Positions 16,553-25,446 of a stretch of 64,000 bases of DNA are shown here, piece after piece; within the stretch, counting starts at the first letter, position 1; every line of letters begins with the position of its first letter. Position numbers and translations under genes: made by a program. The stretch spans positions 496,001-560,000 of the forward strand of contig JAIBCB010000002.1 in NCBI GenBank assembly GCA_019694355.1. The letters are read 5' to 3'. Below the pieces are notes generated by a model. That model had not been told where the DNA came from. It saw only the letters and a program-made list of their open reading frames with translations, and did no database searches. This stretch comes from Pyrinomonadaceae bacterium. Lineage in GTDB: Bacteria; Acidobacteriota; Blastocatellia; Pyrinomonadales; Pyrinomonadaceae.

Positions 16553-16828
16553 TTTCACAATAAATTCATTGAATTGATTTGATTATCACAAAAAACTAAT
16601 TTACGCTCGGATTTACACATCGGGATAGCCAAGGCATACTTTGAGCCGTGTGCAATTTGCAGAATCTAAGGGATTTAGTAAACTTGTCCTAGCTTTACGG
16701 CTCGCAAAAAAAATTAACCTGACGCAGTAAATTGAATAGCAGTCTCCTGCTAGCTCAAGGCTTGCGAAAAATTCCACTTGAACGGGGTGAAATTTCACAT
16801 CTCCGATCGAGGATGAACGAGTTTTAAG
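16553..16828 (+). promoter_or_regulatory. Upstream region of the respiratory operon
   Basis: This 276-base AT-rich gap precedes actA. It holds an imperfect ~33-base direct repeat (starting at 16691 and 16752; each has AGCT, a GGCT.GC block, an A-run and a TGA/TTGAACG end) and between the copies a 6-bp hairpin (TAGCAG/CTGCTA, 16737-16752). A weak promoter candidate is TTGCAG (16657) with TAAACT (16679), 16 bases apart. No small gene is evident. The repeats could be regulator sites for the ACIII-oxidase operon, but this is inference. Confidence 0.35.
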
Positions 16829-17488
16829 ATGGCACAGATCTTTAGAAAGAGCGCCAATAACATTGCGAAGATCAGCATGGTGAGTGTCGTGCTGCTGGCG
16901 GGCGTAGGTTTTTACGCTTGGACGCAGCTCGCGAGATCGTCCTATTTAACAGGGCAGTATCTCGAGATCCAGCAGCCGGTGCAGTTCTCTCATAAACACC
17001 ACGTTGGTGACGACGGCATCGATTGTCGTTATTGTCACCAGACGGTCGAGACGACCGCGTCTGCGGGAATGCCTTCGACCCAAACGTGTATGAACTGTCA
17101 CAGCCAGCTTTGGGCCGATGCACCATATCTCGAACCGATCCGAGCAAGCTTCCGCGATAACAAACCGATCCAATGGAATCGCGTTCACGACCTTCCTGAG
17201 TACGTATATTTCAACCACAGTATCCATATTGCAAAGGGCGTTGGCTGTTCTACCTGCCACGGGCCGGTCGATAAGATGCCGACGGTTTACGAGGAAAATA
17301 CGCTTCAGATGGAGTGGTGTATCCAATGCCACCGTGAACCGGAGAAGTTCATTCGGCCAAGATCCGAGGTGTTCAACATGGCGTATCGCCCGGACGATAC
17401 CGATCAAGCGACCCGCGATCAGCTGAAGGTCGATTATAAGATCCGCAGTCGAGAGATGCTGACGAGCTGCTCGACTTGCCACAGATAG
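16829..17488 (+). CDS. actA: ACIII subunit A, pentaheme cytochrome c
   Basis: First gene of the alternative complex III operon. ACIII is a quinol oxidase complex that replaces cytochrome bc1 and passes electrons to a cytochrome c or directly to an oxidase. The 219-residue product has one N-terminal membrane helix (~17-32) and five CxxCH heme sites (Cys66, 87, 140, 164, 214), matching pentaheme ActA. Further His residues (SHKHHVG, FNHSIHIAKG) are probable distal ligands. It is exported through the uncleaved anchor, with hemes in the periplasm. Followed by actB after 65 bases. Confidence 0.93.
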   Translation: MAQIFRKSANNIAKISMVSVVLLAGVGFYAWTQLARSSYLTGQYLEIQQPVQFSHKHHVGDDGIDCRYCHQTVETTASAGMPSTQTCMNCHSQLWADAPYLEPIRASFRDNKPIQWNRVHDLPEYVYFNHSIHIAKGVGCSTCHGPVDKMPTVYEENTLQMEWCIQCHREPEKFIRPRSEVFNMAYRPDDTDQATRDQLKVDYKIRSREMLTSCSTCHR

Positions 17489-17553
17489 TTACAAGGTCTT
17501 TCGCCCGGTTAAAATACCTTTAGGGCCGTAAAAGTTTTAAGGAATAAGCAAAA

Positions 17554-20500
17554 ATGCCCAGTCCTGACAGCAAGATAAATTTCGCTTTGCTCCGCGACCG
17601 CATATTGTCGCAGAACGGTAAGGAATATTGGCGCAGCCTCGAAGAATACGCTGATACGCCGGAATTCAAAGAGTTCGTCTCGCGCGAATATCCGCACGAG
17701 ATCGAAGAATGGGACAGTTCGCTCAGCCGGCGAAACTTTGTCAAGGTGATGGGAGCTTCGCTCGCACTCGCCGGGCTTACCGGATGCGTCATTCAGCCGA
17801 CCGAGAAGATCGTCCCTTACGTGAACTCCCAGATGGGACTTCTTCCCGGCAAATCCAATTACTTTGCGACCGCGATGTCGCTTGGCGGCGTTGCTGTCGG
17901 GCTGCTTGCGAAGTCTTATGACGGGCGTCCGATCAAGGTCGAAGGCAATCCGGATCATCCGGGCAGCCGCGGAACGACAGATGTCCTCGCTCAGGCCTCA
18001 GTGCTTGGGATGTTCGACCCGGATCGCTCAAAAGAGGTCGTTTATCGCGGCGATCCGAAGACCTGGCAGGCGTTCTCGAACGAGTTGAGGGCGAAGATCG
18101 AAGATAATCGGGCTGACGGCGGTGCGGGCATCCGATTTCTGACCGAGACCATCACTTCGCCTACGCTTATCGATCAGTTCAATAGCCTTAAGGCCGAACT
18201 GCCGAACGCGAAGCTGGTCCAATACGAGCCGATCAACAGCGACAATGCGATGAACGGGGCTCGGGCAGCATTTGGTTCGGCCGCGCAGCCGATCTATAAG
18301 TTCGACAAGGCGGACCGTATCCTTTCGCTTGATAACGATTTCCTTTCGCACTTCAACGTCGCTTATACGAACGATTTCTCGAAAGGACGGCATTTCTCCG
18401 AGGAGAAAAAGGAGATAAATCGCCTTTACGTCCTCGAAACAACGATCACGATCACCGGCGCCAAGGCTGACCACCGGCTCGCTATTAAGCCGAGCCAAAT
18501 GGCCGAGGCCGCGAAGGCCATCGCAAAGGCAGTTGGCGTTGCGGGCGTAAACTCGACCTACACCGACAATGCGGCCTGGATCGCCGCTATGGCGAAAGAT
18601 CTGCAGTCGGCGAAGGGCCGTTCTCTGGTCGTTGCCGGCGACAATCAGCCGCCAGTCGTGCATGCTCTTGCGCACCTGATGAACGCGACGCTCGGCAACG
18701 TCGGACAGACGGTTGTCTATACCGAGCCTTTTGCTCCGAACAGCGATCGTTCTCAGCTTGATCAGTATCGTGAACTTATCGCTGATATTGATGCCGGAAA
18801 GGTCAAGATGCTTGTTATCATCGACGGCAACCCGATGTACAACACGCCGGCTGACCTGAAGCTTGACGCGGCGCGAATGGATAAGGTGCCGTTCCGAGCC
18901 CATCTCGGGCTTTACTCGGACGAGACCGCATTTTATTGCCATTGGCATGTCCCGTCGAAGCATTATCTTGAATCATGGAGCGATGCAAGGGCCTATGACG
19001 GCACTGCGAGCATTATCCAGCCGCTGATAACGCCGATCTACGACGGACACAGCGTGCACGAGTTCGTGCAATTGTTCTTCAGGGAGAACTTCGATAAGAA
19101 GGATCTTGATATCGTCAAAGCCTACTGGCAAAAGACGGGCATCACAGCGGCAGCTGCCAAGGCCGCACCCGCTGCTACTCCTGTTGCGTCAACCGTGAAT
19201 GCCGGGGAAAAAACATCGGTTGTTCCTGCTCCGACAGCGAAGGCCGAACCAAGCCCGGAGGCCAAACCTGCGGCATCGCCTGCGGCACCGCCTGCGGCAC
19301 CGGCAGGCGGCAATACGTTCGAAGATAACTGGAGAAAGGCTGTTCACGACGGGTTTATTCCAAACACTGCGGCTGCGCCGAAAGCGGTGACGGCAAGTGC
19401 CGGATTTCTTTCGCAGCCTGCACAGGCTGTTAGCGGTTCGGGCGAACTTGAGATCTCGATCAGGCCCGATCCTTCGGTCTATGACGGACGTTTCGCAAAT
19501 AACGGCTGGCTTCAGGAACTTCCGAATCCGCTCAATAAGGTTACGTGGACGAACGTTGGCCTGATCAGCCCGAGGACCGCGGAGAAGCTTGGTATAAACC
19601 AGTCGCGCGATGTGCGCGAGCAGGCCGGTGCTTCCGAAGGTGTAACGTTCTTTAATACTAAGGGCGGCAATCTCTTTTCGGATCAGGTCCGCATTACCTA
19701 TCAGGGTGCGGAAGTTTCCGAACCGGTTGCGATGTGGATCTCGCCTGGACAGCCGGACGACACGATCACGCTCCATATGGGCTATGGGCGCACGCGGGCA
19801 GGGAATGTTGGGTCGAATATCGGCTACAACGTCTTCAACGTGAGGCGTTCGGATGCTCTCGACGCCGGCTTTGGTTCGCTTAAGGCGTTGGGAACCCGCG
19901 AAGAGGTCTCTTCGACGCAGACGCACTTCAATATGGAAGGCCGCGACCTGCTGCGATCTTGGGATTTCAACCACCTCGAAGAAGAGATCAAGGCCGGGCA
20001 TCAGCATAACGAGATCGATATGTCGATGTTCCCGTATGAGGAACATCAGGCCACTTACGCCAAGAACCATAAGTGGGGAATGACGGTCGATCTGAATTCG
20101 TGCGTCGGCTGCAACGCTTGCGTGATCGCTTGCCAATCCGAGAACAATATTCCGGTCGTCGGCAAAGAACAGGTCGGACGCCACCGAATGATGCACTGGA
20201 TGAGGATCGACGCTTATTACGGCGGCGATGACCTGAATTCTCCGGAAGGGCCGCATTTCCAACCGGTACTTTGTCAACAGTGCGAGCAGGCACCTTGCGA
20301 GGTGGTTTGCCCGGTCCATGCGACGGCGCACAGTGCCGAAGGCCTGAACGATATGACGTACAACCGCTGCGTCGGCACGCGTTATTGTTCGAACAACTGT
20401 CCTTACAAGGTCAGGCGCTTCAACTTTATGCTTTATCAGGATTGGGACACGCCTCAGTACAAGCTGATGCGAAATCCTGAAGTTACGATACGAAGCCGCG

Positions 20501-20853
20501 GTGTGATGGAGAAGTGCAACTACTGCACGCAGAGGATCGCAGCTGCCCGCATCGCATCTGAGAAGGACGGCCGTGCGATACGTGATGGCGAGGTCATGAC
20601 GGCTTGCCAGTCGGTCTGCCCGACGAACGCGATCACGTTCGGTGATATGCACGATGCAGACAGTGCGGTCGCAAAGACCAAGCAGGACCATCGCAACTAT
20701 AATCTCCTGAACGAGCTGAACACTCAGCCCCGGACGACCTATCTTGCGGGCCTGAAGAACTTTAATACCGAAATGCCTGATTACAAGGCGCCGGTCTTCC
20801 CGGCAAATGAGAAGCCTGCGAAGGAGCAGAACACGGGAGGCGACGCTCACTAG
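17554..20853 (+). CDS. actB: ACIII subunit B, molybdopterin-fold and Fe-S protein
   Basis: The 1099-residue iron-sulfur subunit. A twin-arginine signal (LSRRNFVKVMGASLALAG, Arg59-60) ends in LTGC, a lipobox, so it may be a Tat-exported lipoprotein anchored by Cys78. Residues ~80-520 resemble the catalytic fold of molybdopterin oxidoreductases, but ActB lacks the cofactor in known ACIII. Residues ~529-585 are an Ala/Pro/Lys-rich linker containing repeated short Ala-Pro units. The last ~260 residues bind four Fe-S clusters (CVGCNACVIAC near 849, CQQCEQAPCEVVCP, a third block with RYCSNNCP, CNYCTQ with CQSVCP). Electrons pass between ActB clusters and ActA/E hemes. Confidence 0.93.
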   Translation: MPSPDSKINFALLRDRILSQNGKEYWRSLEEYADTPEFKEFVSREYPHEIEEWDSSLSRRNFVKVMGASLALAGLTGCVIQPTEKIVPYVNSQMGLLPGKSNYFATAMSLGGVAVGLLAKSYDGRPIKVEGNPDHPGSRGTTDVLAQASVLGMFDPDRSKEVVYRGDPKTWQAFSNELRAKIEDNRADGGAGIRFLTETITSPTLIDQFNSLKAELPNAKLVQYEPINSDNAMNGARAAFGSAAQPIYKFDKADRILSLDNDFLSHFNVAYTNDFSKGRHFSEEKKEINRLYVLETTITITGAKADHRLAIKPSQMAEAAKAIAKAVGVAGVNSTYTDNAAWIAAMAKDLQSAKGRSLVVAGDNQPPVVHALAHLMNATLGNVGQTVVYTEPFAPNSDRSQLDQYRELIADIDAGKVKMLVIIDGNPMYNTPADLKLDAARMDKVPFRAHLGLYSDETAFYCHWHVPSKHYLESWSDARAYDGTASIIQPLITPIYDGHSVHEFVQLFFRENFDKKDLDIVKAYWQKTGITAAAAKAAPAATPVASTVNAGEKTSVVPAPTAKAEPSPEAKPAASPAAPPAAPAGGNTFEDNWRKAVHDGFIPNTAAAPKAVTASAGFLSQPAQAVSGSGELEISIRPDPSVYDGRFANNGWLQELPNPLNKVTWTNVGLISPRTAEKLGINQSRDVREQAGASEGVTFFNTKGGNLFSDQVRITYQGAEVSEPVAMWISPGQPDDTITLHMGYGRTRAGNVGSNIGYNVFNVRRSDALDAGFGSLKALGTREEVSSTQTHFNMEGRDLLRSWDFNHLEEEIKAGHQHNEIDMSMFPYEEHQATYAKNHKWGMTVDLNSCVGCNACVIACQSENNIPVVGKEQVGRHRMMHWMRIDAYYGGDDLNSPEGPHFQPVLCQQCEQAPCEVVCPVHATAHSAEGLNDMTYNRCVGTRYCSNNCPYKVRRFNFMLYQDWDTPQYKLMRNPEVTIRSRGVMEKCNYCTQRIAAARIASEKDGRAIRDGEVMTACQSVCPTNAITFGDMHDADSAVAKTKQDHRNYNLLNELNTQPRTTYLAGLKNFNTEMPDYKAPVFPANEKPAKEQNTGGDAH

Positions 20854-20877
20854 TCTTAAGCTAGTTGCGAGAAATCT

Positions 20878-22320
20878 ATGCAGGATGCAATAGAAGAACG
20901 AAAGCTGCACCCGGCGATGGTCGAAGGCGACCATGACTTTGGAACCGTCAGCGACCGCATCGGTGATCTTACGCTCAAGAAGCGTACGCCGTTCCATTGG
21001 TTTATCGGTTTTGCGATAGCCTTCCTCGTAGCGCAGCTCCTGATGGTAACGATCCTTTACCTTGTTACCAAAGGTATCGGCATTTGGGGTACGAACCAAC
21101 CGGTCGGCTGGGCATTTCCGATCATCAACTTCGTTTGGTGGATCGGTATCGGGCACGCCGGAACGCTGATCTCTGCGATCTTGCTGCTTTTGAACCAGAA
21201 GTGGCGAACGTCGATCAACCGCTTCGCCGAAGCGATGACACTTTTTGCCGTCGCTTGCGCCGGGCTTTACCCCGTGTTTCATACGGGTCGTCCCTGGCTT
21301 GCCTACTGGCTGTTCCCATATCCGAACACGATGGGCATCTGGCCGCAGTTCCGGTCGCCTTTGATGTGGGACGTTTTCGCCGTATCGACGTATGCGACCG
21401 TCTCGCTGCTGTTCTGGTATGTGGGCCTGATCCCTGACCTTGCGACGCTGCGTGACCGTGCAAAGAACAAGTACTTCAAGAAGGTCTATGCGATCTTTTC
21501 ATGGGGCTGGCGCGGAAGTGCCCGTCACTGGCATCGATATGAGCTTGCATATTTGATCCTTGCCGGTATCTCAACACCTCTCGTGCTTTCGGTACACTCG
21601 GTCGTGTCTCTGGACTTCTCCGTTTCGCAGATCCCCGGTTGGCACGCAACGTTCTTCCCGCCGTACTTCGTTGCCGGTGCGATTTACGCCGGTTTTGCAA
21701 TGGTGCTGCTGCTTGCGATCCCGCTTCGGCACCTTTACAACATGAAGGATTTCGTCACCAAGACCCACTTGATCTTGATGGGCAAGGTGATGCTCGCGAC
21801 GGGCCTGATCGTTGGCTACTCCTACATCATGGAGGCATTCTTCGGGTGGTACAGCGGTTCGCAGTATGAGTGGTTCATGATCAAGAACCGTATCTGGGAA
21901 GGCCCATATTGGGCTTTTTACTGGATGCTGATGTTCTGCAACGTGATCTCACCGCAGTTCCTTTGGTTCAAGCGGTTCCGCGAAAGCGAGTTCTGGCTCT
22001 TTATCATTTCGATCATCGTAAGCATCGGAATGTGGCTCGAACGTTTCGTCATCATCGTGACGAGTATTCAGAGAGATTTCCTGCCTTCGTCGTGGGCGAT
22101 GTATTCGCCGACGATCTGGGATTGGTCGATGTTCATCGGCACACTCGGATTCTTTTTCTGCCTGTTCTTCTTGTTCATCCGGTTCCTGCCGATCATCTCG
22201 ATCTTTGAGGTCAGGACCTTGCTGCCGCAGGCGAATGTACATGGCCGCCCGCAGGACTTTGACGAGAATGTGCTTGAGATCGAATACACGTACGACAAGA
22301 CGGATCCGCCGAACAGCTAA
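20878..22320 (+). CDS. actC: ACIII subunit C, NrfD-like quinol-binding membrane protein
   Basis: The 480-residue protein is an integral inner-membrane subunit with about ten predicted helices; examples of hydrophobic spans are FAIAFLVAQLLMVTILYLV and PIINFVWWIGIGHAGTLISAIL. It is of the NrfD/PsrC type, whose periplasmic-side pocket oxidises quinol. ActC is thought to be the main quinol site of ACIII, with ActF its paralogue. The start ATG follows the actB stop by 24 bases. A cytoplasmic N-terminal region (~1-40) with acidic and basic residues precedes the first span. Complete, no anomalies. Confidence 0.93.
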   Translation: MQDAIEERKLHPAMVEGDHDFGTVSDRIGDLTLKKRTPFHWFIGFAIAFLVAQLLMVTILYLVTKGIGIWGTNQPVGWAFPIINFVWWIGIGHAGTLISAILLLLNQKWRTSINRFAEAMTLFAVACAGLYPVFHTGRPWLAYWLFPYPNTMGIWPQFRSPLMWDVFAVSTYATVSLLFWYVGLIPDLATLRDRAKNKYFKKVYAIFSWGWRGSARHWHRYELAYLILAGISTPLVLSVHSVVSLDFSVSQIPGWHATFFPPYFVAGAIYAGFAMVLLLAIPLRHLYNMKDFVTKTHLILMGKVMLATGLIVGYSYIMEAFFGWYSGSQYEWFMIKNRIWEGPYWAFYWMLMFCNVISPQFLWFKRFRESEFWLFIISIIVSIGMWLERFVIIVTSIQRDFLPSSWAMYSPTIWDWSMFIGTLGFFFCLFFLFIRFLPIISIFEVRTLLPQANVHGRPQDFDENVLEIEYTYDKTDPPNS

Positions 22321-22371
22321 GAAGGGAGCGGTTCGAAAGAGTTGGCTTAACAGCGATTAAATTTTTTGAGT

Positions 22372-22905
22372 ATGAGCGAGAATATCTACGGAATAATGGC
22401 GGAATTTGACACGCCGACCCAGTTGGTCGATGCGGCTGTCAAGGTCCGTGATGCCGGATATACAAAAACGGACGGCTTCTCGCCGTTCCCGCTGCACGAC
22501 ATTGATGAGGCTCTCGGCATCAAGCGCAGCGTGCTGCCTTATTTGATCTTGACGGGCGGAATAACGGGACTATTGACGGCTCTCGGGCTCGTTTATTTCG
22601 TTCACGTCATTGATTACCCGATCATTGTCGGCGGCCGCGGCCACTTTAGTTTGCCTGCGTTCATTCCGCCGATGTTCGAGCTGACGATCCTTTTCGCGGC
22701 GTTCACGGCCGTCTTTGGGATGCTGTTCTTGAACGGCCTTCCCTCGCCCTATCATCCGGTATTTAACATTCCGCGATTCGCTTTGGCATCAAGAGAGAAA
22801 TTCTTCCTGCTGATCGAATCCAGCGACCCGCTTTATGACTACGAGAAGGTCCGAGCTTTTATGGACAGTCTTTCGCCGCAGGAGGTCTTTGATGTCCCTG
22901 AATAA
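22372..22905 (+). CDS. actD: ACIII subunit D (DUF3341)
   Basis: The 177-residue DUF3341 protein is a small ACIII subunit with two membrane helices (about residues 60-80 and 100-120, including LILTGGITGLLTALGLVYFV and LTILFAAFTAVFGMLFL). The N-terminal ~50 residues resemble a ferredoxin-like regulatory fold (EFDTPTQLVDAAVKVRDAGYTKTDGFSPFP). Role: structural support on the cytoplasmic side of the complex. A TTG six bases earlier (22366) is in frame, but the ATG at 22372 is the natural start (MSENIYG). Its end overlaps actE by 14 bases. Confidence 0.92.
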   Translation: MSENIYGIMAEFDTPTQLVDAAVKVRDAGYTKTDGFSPFPLHDIDEALGIKRSVLPYLILTGGITGLLTALGLVYFVHVIDYPIIVGGRGHFSLPAFIPPMFELTILFAAFTAVFGMLFLNGLPSPYHPVFNIPRFALASREKFFLLIESSDPLYDYEKVRAFMDSLSPQEVFDVPE

Positions 22906-23638
22906 ACGAAACGAAAGACGGCTTTATTTGCGTTCTGCCCTGATTCTCGCAGCGGTCTGCGGCCTGCTTCTTACCGAGGCTTGCGGCGTCCGCTCGGATA
23001 TGCAGGACCAACCGCGGTATGACGCTTACGAGAAGAGCGATTTCTTTGCCGACGGCAGGTCTTCGAGAGACTATCCTGAAGGAACCGTCGCTCGCGGCCA
23101 CCTCGAGGATAACAAGGCTTTCTTTACGGGCAAGATCGATAATCCGGACCCGAACGCCCAGGCGGCGACCTCGACCGACGCGAATGGAAATACGGTCGTG
23201 TCAAGTTTTCCGAATGCCGTGACGGAATTTCCGCTGCCGGTCACAAAAGAACTGATCGATCGCGGTGAAGACCGCTACAAGATCTACTGTATGGTATGCC
23301 ATGGCCAGTTCGGCGACGGTGACGGTATGGTCGTTCGCCGCGGATTTCCAAAACCGCCGACCTATCACGACGACCGCCTTAGAAATGCTCCTGTCGGACA
23401 CTTCTTTGACGTTATCACGAACGGTTGGGGCAAGATGAATTCTTACGGCTATCAGGTACAGGCGGCGGACCGCTGGGCGATCGTCGCATACATCCGAGCT
23501 CTACAGTTGAGCCGGAATCCTGATTCGAATCTGAAGATGACTTCAACTGCAAATTCAAATACGGCAACGCCGGCTGCTGCCGCTAAGCCTCAAGCTCCGG
23601 CTGCCAACGGCGCAACGAACAAAGGAGGCGCGAAATAA
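22892..23638 (+). CDS. actE: ACIII subunit E, monoheme cytochrome c lipoprotein
   Basis: The 248-residue product begins at ATG 22892, preceded by GGAGG at 22881-22885, inside the end of actD. A lipoprotein signal (LAAVCGLLLTEAC) anchors it by Cys. One heme site CMVCHG lies near residue 140, followed by GDGDGMVVRRGFPKPP as in other ActE. The C-terminal Ala/Asn/Pro-rich tail is disordered. ActE is the membrane-attached cytochrome that carries electrons out of the complex to the downstream acceptor. Its stop overlaps the actF ATG by one base. Confidence 0.92.
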   Translation: MSLNKRNERRLYLRSALILAAVCGLLLTEACGVRSDMQDQPRYDAYEKSDFFADGRSSRDYPEGTVARGHLEDNKAFFTGKIDNPDPNAQAATSTDANGNTVVSSFPNAVTEFPLPVTKELIDRGEDRYKIYCMVCHGQFGDGDGMVVRRGFPKPPTYHDDRLRNAPVGHFFDVITNGWGKMNSYGYQVQAADRWAIVAYIRALQLSRNPDSNLKMTSTANSNTATPAAAAKPQAPAANGATNKGGAK

Positions 23639-24858
23639 TGGCTGACGCTCAGAATTATCGTGCTCCTGAGTCTTTGAGCCGTTGGGGAGCGGTTTCGCTC
23701 GGCATCGGGGCGATCGCCCTGATAGCCTGGGTGATCGGCACGTACTTTAATGTCGAACAGGGCTTAAGGTCTTGGATCCTGGGGTTCATTTTTTGGGGCG
23801 GTATCGCCATCGGTTCGCTTGGGCTGTTGATGCTCCAGTATCTGACCGGCGGTGCCTGGGGCGTAGTGCTTCGCCGTCCGCTTGAAGCCGGGACAAAGAC
23901 CTTGCCGCTTGTCATCTTGCTCTTCCTCCCCATCGCCTATGGCGTTGCAACGCATCAGGTGTATGAATGGACGCACCTTCCGGCCATCGATCCGGTGATG
24001 GCTCAACGCGGGCTCTTTATGACGCCGTGGGCCTGGATACTTCGCGGGTTCATTTTTCTCGGACTCTTCTCCGTGATGGCCTATCTTTTGAACAAGTGGA
24101 GCGCAAGCCAGGATGCATCGACCTCTTTTGACGATTCATCAAAGCTGCTCGAAAAGATGTCCAAGTTCTCGGGCCCGACGCTCGTGATCTATTGCCTTGT
24201 CGTCACATTTGCATCGGTCGATTGGGTGCTGTCGCTCGATCCGCATTGGTTCTCGACTATATGGGGACTGCTTTATGTGGTAGGTTGGGGATTGAGCTGT
24301 TTGTGTTTCATGGTCGCGATCCTGGCATGCCTGATCGATCACGAGCCGATGAAGAAGGTTCTCGGGAAGAGGCATTTTCATGACCTCGGAAAGCTCATCC
24401 TCGCGTTGGTCATGGTCTGGGCATACTTCAGCTTCGCGCAGTACCTTGTTGTCTGGTCGGGTAATATCCCTGAAGAAACGGCTTATTATATCCCGCGGAT
24501 CAAGGGCGGTTGGGGATGGATCGGAGCATCGCTCATCTTCCTGCATTTTGCCTTCCCGTTCCTGGTGCTGCTTCAGCAGGATTTCAAACGGCACGCAAAA
24601 TGGCTCGCAGGAATTGCGATCTTTGTTCTCGTGATGAGGATCCTTGATTTCTTTTGGCAGGTCGGCCCTTCGGCTCGCATAAACTCGCTTGGCCTTGAAT
24701 CGGGTGCGTTCTATGTCAGCTGGCTCGATCTTGCCGCACCGGTCGCTATCGGTGGGCTTTGGCTTTGGTGGTTCTTCGGACAGCTTGCGAAGAAGCCGCT
24801 CGTTCCGATCAACGATCCGTATTTGGAGGAAGCCATCGAGTTTGGCCACGGCCATTAA
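23638..24858 (+). CDS. actF: ACIII subunit F, NrfD-like membrane protein
   Basis: The 406-residue membrane protein is the second NrfD/PsrC-type subunit of ACIII, with about ten predicted helices. Visible spans include LGIGAIALIAWVIGTYF, GLLMLQYLTGGAWGVVL and FSGPTLVIYCLVVTFAS. It pairs with ActC across the complex, though its quinol pocket is thought to be incomplete. Start ATG shares one base with the actE stop. A His-rich end (EFGHGH) may be metal-binding or simply a tail. Complete. Confidence 0.92.
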   Translation: MADAQNYRAPESLSRWGAVSLGIGAIALIAWVIGTYFNVEQGLRSWILGFIFWGGIAIGSLGLLMLQYLTGGAWGVVLRRPLEAGTKTLPLVILLFLPIAYGVATHQVYEWTHLPAIDPVMAQRGLFMTPWAWILRGFIFLGLFSVMAYLLNKWSASQDASTSFDDSSKLLEKMSKFSGPTLVIYCLVVTFASVDWVLSLDPHWFSTIWGLLYVVGWGLSCLCFMVAILACLIDHEPMKKVLGKRHFHDLGKLILALVMVWAYFSFAQYLVVWSGNIPEETAYYIPRIKGGWGWIGASLIFLHFAFPFLVLLQQDFKRHAKWLAGIAIFVLVMRILDFFWQVGPSARINSLGLESGAFYVSWLDLAAPVAIGGLWLWWFFGQLAKKPLVPINDPYLEEAIEFGHGH

Positions 24859-24879
24859 CCGTTGAAGGAAGAAGTTCTT

Positions 24880-25419
24880 ATGTCGAGTAAGAAAAAGGTA
24901 ATGACGCCGGCAGATTTTGATAAGGCGTACGAAGAGAACGAAGTGCAGCTGCGCGGCGTGGTGTATTTCGTCGGCGGCCTCTCGATCCTGATCGTGATGG
25001 TTTCGGTGCTGATGTGGTTCTTTCTTGGCCAGATGCACGATTACCGCAAAGAGACCCAAGGCCCGGCGAATCCGCTCGCTCTATCAACAAAAGAGCGTCT
25101 GCCTGACGGCCCGAGGCTGCAGTCCGCTCCCGGTTTTGGCGTTGATGGCCCCGATGGCCACGTCAATCTGGAGTTGACGCAGCCGGCAGCCGAGTATCTG
25201 GAATTGAAGAAACAGTGGGATTCGGTCGAAAAGAACGGCGAGAAGGATCCGAAGACGGGCGCCGTCATAATGCTTCCTATCGAGGAGGCAAAGAAACGCC
25301 TGCTGGCCGAAGGCCTGAAGGCACGTTCGGATGATGCAGGCAAAAAACTCTATGACGATTCGCGTCGATTCTTTTCCGAATCGAGTGCGGGCCGTATGGA
25401 AACAGAGATACGGAGATAG
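24880..25419 (+). CDS. Small membrane protein of the ACIII operon, unknown
   Basis: The 179-residue product has one N-terminal membrane helix (about residues 30-53, VVYFVGGLSILIVMVSVLMWFFLG) and a soluble periplasmic domain rich in charged residues with no cysteine or heme motif. It lies 21 bases after actF in the same direction, before the Sco gene, and is probably an ACIII-associated subunit or linker between complexes. The ATG at 24880 is preceded by GAAGGAAG (24865-24872); a TTG 18 bases earlier is in frame but lacks a ribosome-binding site. No family recognised with confidence. Confidence 0.65.
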   Translation: MSSKKKVMTPADFDKAYEENEVQLRGVVYFVGGLSILIVMVSVLMWFFLGQMHDYRKETQGPANPLALSTKERLPDGPRLQSAPGFGVDGPDGHVNLELTQPAAEYLELKKQWDSVEKNGEKDPKTGAVIMLPIEEAKKRLLAEGLKARSDDAGKKLYDDSRRFFSESSAGRMETEIRR

Positions 25420-25446
25420 TTGATCCGTAGGGGTTGGTAGTAAGAA

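Noticed and set aside
19189..21282. A 697-codon open frame on the minus strand opposite actB and actC
   Set aside because: It spans two well-supported genes, its product is Arg/Val/His-rich with no domain, and it arises from the codon bias of the plus-strand genes.
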